A stretch of 14,560 nucleotides of DNA from Candidatus Saccharibacteria bacterium UBA1949 (GTDB lineage: Bacteria > Patescibacteriota > Saccharimonadia > Saccharimonadales > Saccharimonadaceae), in NCBI GenBank assembly GCA_002336735.1, contig DDER01000005.1, forward strand, positions 10,509 to 25,068, written 5' to 3'. The position numbers and the translations under genes were made by a program. Below, one piece after another: positions 1 through 4,716 of this stretch (position 1 is its first letter; every line of letters begins with the position of its first letter). Under the pieces are notes generated by a model that worked only from the letters and a program-made list of their open reading frames with translations, did not search any database and was not told the origin of the DNA.

Positions 1-25
1 GGTTTGAGCCCTTTCACCCCGACCA
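1..25 (+). tRNA. 3' end of a tRNA gene, probably tRNA-Pro (partial)
   Basis: The first 25 bases fit the 3' half of a tRNA. GG closes the T-stem (1-2), a 7-base T-loop follows (3-9), then the 3' T-stem strand CCTTT (10-14), acceptor strand CACCCCG (15-21), discriminator A (22) and an encoded CCA (23-25). G72 with A73 implies a C1-G72 acceptor and the 5' strand CGGGGTG, which is typical of tRNA-Pro. The anticodon lies outside the window, so the isotype is an inference. The T-loop has T where C56 is nearly invariant, so a pseudo-tRNA or an end rebuilt by integration is possible. Bases 6-20 recur at 1331-1345. Confidence 0.6.
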
Positions 26-40
26 GAAACGAAACGTTAG

Positions 41-67
41 AACCCTCGTCCTCAGGACGGGGGTTTT
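41..67 (+). terminator. Rho-independent-type terminator after the tRNA
   Basis: Bases 41-51 and 55-65 pair over 11 positions with one G-T wobble around a TCA loop. TTTT (64-67) follows, partly inside the stem. The hairpin starts 15 bases after the CCA end, so it most likely ends the tRNA transcript. Confidence 0.6.
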
Positions 68-161
68 CGTGTTCGCAGAGGCAAAAAAAAGGGGGCTGTC
101 ATGGTCACCTCATAATCAAAAGGATGGTAGGGCGGTAACAAATCACGGGAGACCAGAACAG

Positions 162-290
162 ATGCCAATGAAATCAGTCGTGGAGCAAATTGACGCCGAA
201 GCAGATGATAGGCTCGCTCGTCTTGACCAGGCCAGGATGCTTGCAAAGAGCGCATTCACTGGCGGTCAGTTGACGGGGGCCGCGCGTTGA
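162..290 (+). pseudogene. Possible C-terminal remnant of a type I restriction specificity subunit
   Basis: An open frame of 42 residues starts at an ATG at 162. It is rich in Glu, Asp, Arg and Leu and ends in KSAFTGGQLTG near the C-terminus. That pattern, a helical stretch RLARLDQAR followed by SAF-G-L, resembles the last residues of many HsdS proteins, whose distal conserved helix ends in forms such as AFxGxL. Only the tail is present and no restriction or methylase partner is visible. The frame continues upstream through the tRNA terminator region, so no real start can be assigned. The HsdS link is pattern recognition on a short sequence. It could also be an unrelated small ORF. Confidence 0.25.
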
Positions 291-400
291 CCCTTCTTAG
301 GGGTGAACCTTATGTATCCTTATGTATCCTTATGTATCTCATAACTATTCAAAAGCATTCTGAGTGGATGACTGTAGCTAGAATGACGTCTGGACATCAT
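287..400 (+). repeat. Upstream module, copy 1, with three tandem 10-bp repeats
   Basis: Bases 287-318 match 1465-1496 at 30 of 32 positions. The match resumes as GAGTGGAT (362 and 1537) and GACATCAT (393 and 1568), both displaced by the same three bases, so the homologous stretch is about 110 bp. Inside this copy CTTATGTATC is repeated three times head to tail (309-338), with a period of one helical turn. The module ends just before a promoter and the ORF at 429. An operator or iterated protein-binding site is possible. Confidence 0.7.
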
Positions 401-419
401 ATATGAATTTGGATACTAT
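391..419 (+). promoter_or_regulatory. Sigma-70-type promoter before the cold-shock-like ORF
   Basis: TGGACA (391-396, 5 of 6 to TTGACA) and TACTAT (414-419) are separated by exactly 17 bases. Transcription would start near 426, only about 3 bases before the ATG at 429, so the message would be nearly leaderless. Confidence 0.6.
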
Positions 420-428
420 TAATGTCAG

Positions 429-722
429 ATGAGTAGTAGCATTACCTTGGGAATTATCTCTGAGTTCAATTCGGCAAGCGGCCAAGGTTCGGTGTTGCTG
501 GATGGGCTCAGCTACGATTTTCGGTATGTGGACGGAGAGTCTGTTGTCGGCTCTTCATCGCTTGGCGTGCGTTTCTCAGGAAGACACCAGCAACGCCCAG
601 GGCATCACCTAAAGAAGCCCTGCCGAGGGGATATCATCGTTGTTGCAGCCAAGACTCACCACCCACGATGGGCGTACCTACAGTCGTGGGTGGTGAGCTT
701 GTCTCATCACCTCACGGTGTAG
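429..722 (+). CDS. Small protein with a cold-shock/OB-like N-terminal pattern
   Basis: This ORF encodes 97 residues and is preceded by a well-spaced promoter. The start (LGIISEFNSASGQGSVLLDG) follows the beta1-beta2 pattern of cold-shock domains, G-x-I-x-x-F-N-x-x-x-G-x-G. Residues 63-71 (KPCRGDIIV) and 78-86 (HPRWAYLQS) resemble the later KxGD and RWAY strands of diverged cold-shock proteins. The aromatic RNP1 core (KGFGF) is not conserved, so nucleic-acid binding is uncertain. The last third carries a perfect 14-bp inverted repeat (655-697), which may have altered the C-terminus. A shared upstream module links its control to the hydrolase at 1589. The cold-shock relation is inferred by eye and an unrelated small protein is possible. 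Confidence 0.45.
   Translation: MSSSITLGIISEFNSASGQGSVLLDGLSYDFRYVDGESVVGSSSLGVRFSGRHQQRPGHHLKKPCRGDIIVVAAKTHHPRWAYLQSWVVSLSHHLTV
655..697. repeat. Perfect 14-bp inverted repeat inside the small ORF
   Basis: Bases 655-668 (CTCACCACCCACGA) are the exact reverse complement of 684-697, with a 15-base loop. The repeat lies within the 3' part of the ORF at 429-722, and no T-run follows. It could be an RNA hairpin, a binding site for a dimeric protein or a trace of an inserted element. Confidence 0.75.
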
Positions 723-904
723 TGTTTCGAGGCATGATACTCAGAGCCATCCAGTAGGCTACGCTCGGTTTGACATTGAGTTTCGCACTCTTTAGCCCCC
801 TTGGGAAACCATTTGTTCCAATAGCAAACTCAGCCGGCTCGGCGCTCCTCGAATCCCGAGACACCCGGCAGTACCCCGGAGAAGCGGACCGTCGCGGCCC
901 GCTG

Positions 905-1159
905 CTACTTGTGCGCGCCCCATGGCCGGATTTCAACCCCACGTTCTCGCAGTACCCGCATCACCGTCGAGCGAGCACGACTTGTCGCCGCCGCGACCTC
1001 AGCCCCGCCGAGGCCTGATGCGTAGAGCGCCAGGATTCTGTCCTTGTCCGCTTCCGTCACCCGATGAGCCGAAGAACCGGACGGAGCGGCGATCGGCCCC
1101 CTGACCGGCAAGGATGCCAAATCGTCGGCGTTGAGGGTTAGTCGGGAGAGGGCACCAAA
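905..1159 (-). pseudogene. C-terminal helix-turn-helix remnant of a recombinase or transposase
   Basis: The minus-strand frame is open from 1159 to a TAG at 905 (84 residues). It could start only at a TTG at 1120. The core, VTEADKDRILALYASGL followed by AEVAAATSRARSTVMRVLRERGV, is a helix-turn-helix of the kind found at the C-terminus of Hin/resolvase-type serine recombinases and in some transposases. A stop at the C-terminal side of this domain fits a recombinase tail. The catalytic domain is missing: a stop lies in the palindrome at 1156-1194, exactly where the frame begins. The DNA is clearly richer in GC than the core genes of the window, which suggests transfer. A free-standing small HTH protein is the alternative. 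Confidence 0.5.
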
Positions 1160-1194
1160 TTAAATACCTACCCTTGTGGTGGGTATTTAATTTG
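1156..1194. repeat. AT-rich 17-bp palindrome with a 5-base loop
   Basis: Bases 1156-1172 and 1178-1194 are reverse complements except for one G-T pair (1169/1181), around the loop CTTGT. The recombinase remnant begins right at its left edge. It may be a bidirectional terminator, an operator or an element end. Confidence 0.75.
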
Positions 1195-1313
1195 TCAGAG
1201 ATGAGACCTCAAACACTCGACCTCGAGGAGAGAGGGAGACGGTGAGAAGCGACGGGCTTCGCCTCACAAGGTGACGTCACAAAGGAGCGACGCTCATTTG
1301 ACTGACTCGCAGG

Positions 1314-1329
1314 CCCGCGCTTGCGCGGG
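1314..1329. repeat. GC-rich hairpin next to the att-like repeat
   Basis: CCCGCGC (1314-1320) pairs perfectly with GCGCGGG (1323-1329); in RNA the realistic form is six pairs with a CTTG loop. It ends one base before the 15-bp tRNA-end repeat, as an arm or terminator next to an attachment site might. Confidence 0.6.
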
Positions 1330-1330
1330 G

Positions 1331-1345
1331 GAGCCCTTTCACCCC
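1331..1345 (+). repeat. Second copy of the tRNA 3' end core; candidate attachment site
   Basis: GAGCCCTTTCACCCC is identical to bases 6-20, in the same orientation. In the first copy this block runs from position 57 of the T-loop to two bases before the discriminator. The wider 25-base windows share 19 positions, and both end in CCA. Integrases often use the T-loop-to-3'-end part of tRNA genes as crossover core, so 21-1330 may be an integrated element or its remnant. No intact integrase is present. Confidence 0.5.
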
Positions 1346-1464
1346 AGCCAAAATATATAGAGGCTGAAAAAAGAGTTTTTGAGGCATTGATAGTTCACTT
1401 ACCATCGAGAGGGCAAATAGTCGAATCACCCCCTCGCCGCCCATAATATGAAAAATGGCAAAAA

Positions 1465-1575
1465 TTGACCCTTCTTAGGGATGAACCTTGTGTATCATCA
1501 ACCTTGTGTATCATCTATTCCTCCCTTTCTTCTTAGGAGTGGATTTTACGTACTTGCGCAATACACCGACATCAT
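1465..1575 (+). repeat. Upstream module, copy 2, with two tandem 16-bp repeats
   Basis: This copy is homologous to 287-400 (see that entry). The core CCTTGTGTATC recurs here with a 16-bp period: 1484-1499 and 1500-1515 are identical. A further CTTCTTAGGAGTG (1529-1541) echoes the CTTCTTAGGG segment found in both copies. It precedes the hydrolase gene by 13 bases. Confidence 0.7.
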
Positions 1576-1588
1576 GGACAATTAACAT

Positions 1589-2299
1589 ATGAGACCTCAA
1601 GAACATCCAATAAATCAGAGATTCTTCGAGGGGCTCTCCGTAACATTTCGACCGACCCCGACCGGGCAAACGGAGCGACCTGCGCTATTGCTACACGGAG
1701 CAGGGAACTCAACGAAGCAAAGATCCGAAGCAGTATCTGAAATAATCGGTGCCCATGGTGTACCTTCTGTGGCCTTCGACCACACTGGACACGGAGAAAG
1801 CTCAGGTACTCTTGCCGGGCAGTCTTTAGCAAAGCGGCTTGTCGAGGCGCATAGACTCTCTTCATACTATGATTGCGGCGGACTCTTAGCTGGGTTCTCC
1901 ATGGGTGGTCACACGGCACTAGAGTTAGCATTGCTTGTAAGCCCGGAGATGTTTGATCGCATACTCCTCTTCTATCCCGCCATCTACCCTGACGAGGCGG
2001 AGAACGCGCCGTTCGGATCAGACTTTACCACAGCCATTCGAGCACCCAATGCATGGAAGCAATCTCGACTATTCGATGCTCTGACAGCGTTTGACGGAAA
2101 GCTAGCGGTCATCATAGGTGAATTGGATGAAGTTATACCTCCAGAACTCCCAGATATGCTCTTGAGCTCTTTGAAGCATCGATCTCAAGGGAAGATATCC
2201 ATAGTTCCGAAGGCCCCGCACTTACTTCTGCCTCACGTGTTTCAGAGTCCAGAATTAGTAAAGTCGCTAGAATCAACTATCTCATGGATTCTGGAATGA
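1589..2299 (+). CDS. Alpha/beta-hydrolase fold protein
   Basis: The 236-residue product is the usual length for a compact alpha/beta hydrolase without a large lid. It shows the oxyanion strand LLLHGAG (33-39), the nucleophile elbow GFSMGG with Ser104, the acid in GELDEVIP at Asp180 and the catalytic His211 in KAPHLLL. DHTGHGESSG (64-73) is the loop typical of serine esterases, lipases and dienelactone-hydrolase-like enzymes. The substrate cannot be told. There is no signal peptide, so it should be cytoplasmic. The ATG at 1589 has no clear ribosome-binding site. The gene lies 13 bases after the duplicated upstream module and probably shares a transcript with the small membrane ORF that begins one base after its stop. 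Its placement in a zone of decayed mobile DNA suggests acquisition by transfer. Confidence 0.9.
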   Translation: MRPQEHPINQRFFEGLSVTFRPTPTGQTERPALLLHGAGNSTKQRSEAVSEIIGAHGVPSVAFDHTGHGESSGTLAGQSLAKRLVEAHRLSSYYDCGGLLAGFSMGGHTALELALLVSPEMFDRILLFYPAIYPDEAENAPFGSDFTTAIRAPNAWKQSRLFDALTAFDGKLAVIIGELDEVIPPELPDMLLSSLKHRSQGKISIVPKAPHLLLPHVFQSPELVKSLESTISWILE

Positions 2300-2300
2300 C

Positions 2301-2432
2301 ATGTCTATCCGGTGGGCGCGCCTCCTTGTAACGTGGGCTATTGGCCCGATTTGCCTGGGCGTGGCGCTCATTGCATGGGCATATCCTAGCATTACCAAGT
2401 TCGCAATTCCAGATCCAAGAATCGCTGAATGA
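2301..2432 (+). CDS. Small single-span membrane protein (43 residues)
   Basis: The ATG begins one base after the hydrolase stop, an arrangement typical of translational coupling. The product starts MSIRWARLL, has one hydrophobic segment (about residues 8-28, TWAIGPICLGVALIAWAY) with basic residues before it, and ends in a short polar tail rich in Asp, Arg and Glu. By the positive-inside rule the N-terminus would be cytoplasmic. No family is recognised. The coupling and the clean membrane segment favour a real gene, but the ORF is short enough to be chance. Confidence 0.45.
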   Translation: MSIRWARLLVTWAIGPICLGVALIAWAYPSITKFAIPDPRIAE

Positions 2433-2616
2433 GCACTCAGAACCTTCCTTCGGGGGCTATAAGAGCTATACGGCCCACACTGAGTAAGGGTTATTGTATG
2501 CCAATCTTTCATTTACACTTTGCACTACAGAGATGCCTATCAGTAAAATCATAACGTAGTTTTACGGCGCCCGCATACTACCATAGCACCTCAACCTAGC
2601 AGTCGTGTTGCTCTGA

Positions 2617-2886
2617 TCAGACAGTGTAGCATACGAAAAATATTGCATTGAGCTTCTCGGCTTTTGTTTGACGGGAAATCACTTTCATCTCGGACTATTT
2701 CAGCATCAATCCAACGGCACGAGCAAAAGTCTGCGGTATTATCTTGACGAGCCAACACTTGCGTGGATGCGCCGCGATAGTGTCAAGACTCTTTCAGGAC
2801 TGCCGTCTAAAGAATCTCTAGGATCATACGCGGGCGAAAAGGCAGGTAGAGATCCAGCTACTTCCTGGCATTTTCTGCTATCATAA
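2617..2886 (+). pseudogene. Internally deleted Y1 (IS200/REP-type) transposase
   Basis: The frame is open from 2617 and lacks a proper N-terminus; the only usable start is a TTG at 2668. It contains IELLGFCLTGNHFHLGLFQ (2647-2703), which matches the HUH motif region of Y1 transposases (usual form LMPNHFHLLL). After a few residues it jumps to SLRYYLDEPTLAWMRRDSV, which resembles the C-terminal part of the same family (WSSY-x-x-YL...WL...). The roughly 80 residues normally between these parts, including the catalytic tyrosine helix, are missing. No flanking hairpin ends were identified. It is therefore a dead remnant. Its last codons contain the promoter of the next gene. Confidence 0.6.
2876..2884 (+). 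promoter_or_regulatory. Extended -10 element for a leaderless transcript
   Basis: TGC-TATCAT is followed by exactly six bases and then the ATG at 2891. This is the spacing expected when transcription starts at the start codon. No good -35 box is seen, as is usual with the TGn extension. Confidence 0.5.
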
Positions 2887-2890
2887 TCAT

Positions 2891-3502
2891 ATGCGCAGCT
2901 CATCTAGCCCTCCCTTTGGCCGAAGATTACGACTATTCATCGTTACTTTACTTGGGGGCCTAGGGTATTTCTGGTGTGCGCTGCAATGGATGTGGGCCAT
3001 GATACTCTATATGCCACTCATTGAAAAAGATAACATCGTCGAAAAGCTTACTCTTTCAGGCGATCAGGGCACACTCTTACCAACCATACAATTTACACTA
3101 TCACCCGCTATCGCGGGCATTTTGGCCGTGGTCATCACCATCATAGTCGTCGGTTTAGTGGTGTACCTCACCTTCACTATGCCGCGTCGTTTGACACAGT
3201 CAGCCGCTCGCAGTACTCACCATATGGCGAAGCATACTATACCATTTATCATGCGCCAGCGACATCTCTCTCAAACTCAGCAAAAATCTCTTAGTTTTCG
3301 TGTTCTCGTCATTATTAAGTTACACTTATGCATCTTGCCCCTCATCGTGACGTCATGCACGCCAATATTCACACCCTTCCCTCTAGTATCTACTATCGTA
3401 ATGCCAATTGCCTATGCACTCTTCTTCTGTAGCATCACGTGCTTTATGACCCAAACATTCTTGGCTCATCGCTGGCGGCTTGGTTTTGATCGTACAGCCT
3501 AA
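2891..3502 (+). CDS. Four-helix membrane protein of unknown function
   Basis: The product has 203 residues and about four predicted membrane spans: 13-42, 72-97, 137-157 and 165-191. The segment between spans 1 and 2 (43-70) is acidic and probably faces outward. The segment between spans 2 and 3 (98-136) is basic, rich in Arg, His and Gln, and probably cytoplasmic. No catalytic motif or known family is recognised. The gene starts at an ATG six bases after a -10 element. It is followed after 87 bases by the sortase-like gene on the same strand, so a joint role at the cell envelope is possible but not shown. Confidence 0.7.
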   Translation: MRSSSSPPFGRRLRLFIVTLLGGLGYFWCALQWMWAMILYMPLIEKDNIVEKLTLSGDQGTLLPTIQFTLSPAIAGILAVVITIIVVGLVVYLTFTMPRRLTQSAARSTHHMAKHTIPFIMRQRHLSQTQQKSLSFRVLVIIKLHLCILPLIVTSCTPIFTPFPLVSTIVMPIAYALFFCSITCFMTQTFLAHRWRLGFDRTA

Positions 3503-3560
3503 GGACACGACAAATCCACATGATGGATGATAATTACTATGCTGTTTATGGCAACTTCGC

Positions 3561-3566
3561 TATAAT
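3561..3566 (+). promoter_or_regulatory. -10 box of the sortase-like gene
   Basis: A perfect TATAAT lies 23 bases before the ATG at 3590, giving a leader of about 17 bases. No convincing -35 box or ribosome-binding site is seen. Confidence 0.5.
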
Positions 3567-3589
3567 ATATTTTAGCAACTAACAAAACC

Positions 3590-4231
3590 ATGCTCGGCAG
3601 AGGAGAGTTCGCCATCGCACTATCTATTCCCATCAAAAGAAAACGCTCTTCATACAAACTACCTCTACTGGGAGCGCTTCTTCTCACCGTACTCACCGGT
3701 GGCTATGTCACCCTATTGTTTGCCGCGCCAGCCATACCGTCATTTTCCATGATCATTGATCCTGCTGTGGTAGCACAGCCAGTCATTGGGAGTAACCGCT
3801 TGATTATCCCCAAGCTCAATGTTAACATCGAATATTCTCCTGAGCACCGCGCTTTATCCCGTGGCTCAGCTGTCTGGCGCTCTCCTGGTCAGGGGGACCC
3901 ATCTAGCTCGGGCACGATGATACTTGCGGCAATGCGCTTTACTCTCCAGCCAACACCGTCACAAACTGTTCGTAAATCGCCTTTTTATCGACTTGGTTCA
4001 CTCCAGAGGGGTGACAAAATCGTGATTGACTACAACGGCAAGCGCTACGGCTACGAGGTTACAACATCCCTAGCCGCCACAAGCATTACCGCTGATATCG
4101 AACGCTCAACCACCGAACCACGCCTCACGCTCTATTCTATCGACTCGTCTGATTTCATCAAAAAACATACTGTCGTTGAAGCAAAGCCGCTTGGCGAAGT
4201 TGGCATAGCACCCTATCAGCAAACTAATTAG
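3590..4231 (+). CDS. Sortase-fold protein lacking the catalytic triad (pseudo-sortase)
   Basis: The 213-residue product has a cytoplasmic basic stretch (residues 16-23), one membrane anchor (about 24-46) and an extracellular domain. The domain follows the class D/E sortase order: NRLIIPKLNV (69-78), LSRGSAVW (89-96), SSGTMILAAMRF (106-117), FYRLGSLQRGDKI (132-144), GKRYGYEV (150-157), RLTLYSI (178-184) and HTVVEAKPL (193-201). The catalytic His of the usual AGHR is Met115, the Cys of TLxTC is Ile184 and the Arg before the last strand is His193. The protein has no cysteine at all, so transpeptidation is not possible by the known mechanism. The frame is intact, so a structural or binding role is more likely than decay. 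It converges with the Nudix gene, the two ends overlapping by 4 bases. Confidence 0.75.
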   Translation: MLGRGEFAIALSIPIKRKRSSYKLPLLGALLLTVLTGGYVTLLFAAPAIPSFSMIIDPAVVAQPVIGSNRLIIPKLNVNIEYSPEHRALSRGSAVWRSPGQGDPSSSGTMILAAMRFTLQPTPSQTVRKSPFYRLGSLQRGDKIVIDYNGKRYGYEVTTSLAATSITADIERSTTEPRLTLYSIDSSDFIKKHTVVEAKPLGEVGIAPYQQTN

Positions 4232-4713
4232 TCCTGGCAATTATCGAACCGTTGCTCGGCATATCCTAGCAAATCATTACACCAGTGCTGGATGACTTTG
4301 CCATAACAACGCTCACCGCGCCTAATATCAGCCTTGTCCACCAGTGCCCAGTCTGTGATCTCACTTGGCTGAAGTGTGATCATGTCGATCATCTCACTCG
4401 TCAAACGAGTCCAAAAGACAAACTGATATGAGATCGCTAGATCGCTCATACGATTGGCAACCAGCGCAAACTGAAGATCATCTGCCGCGACTTCCAGGCC
4501 AACTTCTTCGCGCGTCTCACGTATTGCCGCCACCAACGGAGTCTCCCCGGGGTCAATGATACCACCGGGGATAGTCCAGTACTTCTTATAGTTAGCCTTG
4601 ATAATTAACAGTTTTCCCTCATCTGTCTCGAGGTACAGACTCGCACTCGCCATCCGCTTGTCAAGCGTCCCAATCCAACGCTTAGTCTCGTGGATCGAAT
4701 ATTTAATTTCCAT
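4228..4713 (-). CDS. Nudix hydrolase
   Basis: The product has 161 residues, a normal length for a single-domain Nudix enzyme. The complete Nudix box G-x5-E-x7-REUxEExGU spans residues 51-73 (Gly51, Glu57, Arg65, Glu66, Glu69, Glu70, Gly72), so the metal-binding site is intact. These enzymes split nucleoside diphosphates linked to another group. The substrate cannot be read from the sequence, though the form with GGIIDPGE is common in MutT/ADP-ribose-type proteins. The ATG lies three bases after the rny stop, so the gene is the second one of an rny operon and translation is probably coupled. Confidence 0.93.
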   Translation of the reverse strand: MEIKYSIHETKRWIGTLDKRMASASLYLETDEGKLLIIKANYKKYWTIPGGIIDPGETPLVAAIRETREEVGLEVAADDLQFALVANRMSDLAISYQFVFWTRLTSEMIDMITLQPSEITDWALVDKADIRRGERCYGKVIQHWCNDLLGYAEQRFDNCQD

Positions 4714-4716
4714 ATC

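Larger units (their letters stand above)
1121..1588. other. Gene-free stretch with palindromes, an att-like repeat and a duplicated module
   Basis: No convincing gene is seen in these 468 bases. In order they hold a long AT-rich palindrome (1156-1194), an imperfect hairpin with GTGAG/CTCAC ends (1242-1267), the perfect 10-bp palindrome GTGACGTCAC (1271-1280), GAGCGACGCTC (1285-1295), a GC-rich hairpin (1314-1329), the 15-bp copy of the tRNA end (1331-1345) and the second upstream module (1465-1575). Confidence 0.7.

Noticed and set aside
309..338. Tandem 10-bp repeats as a CRISPR array
   Set aside because: The units are only 10 bp, adjoin without spacers, and no cas gene is near.
712..942. 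Minus-strand ORF of 76 residues beyond the recombinase stop
   Set aside because: It overlaps the recombinase tail in another frame, has no start signal and no recognisable domain.
770..1018. Plus-strand ORF of 82 residues
   Set aside because: It lies mostly antisense to the recombinase remnant, is rich in Pro, Arg and Ser as GC-rich shadow frames are, and matches no family pattern.
2443..2460. Possible terminator after the small membrane ORF
   Set aside because: CCTTCCTTCGGGG forms only a short weak stem and no T-run follows.
3599..3606. GAGGAGAG as a ribosome-binding site for a later start of the sortase-like gene
   Set aside because: No ATG, GTG or TTG in frame follows at a suitable distance, and a later start would cut into the basic stretch before the membrane anchor.
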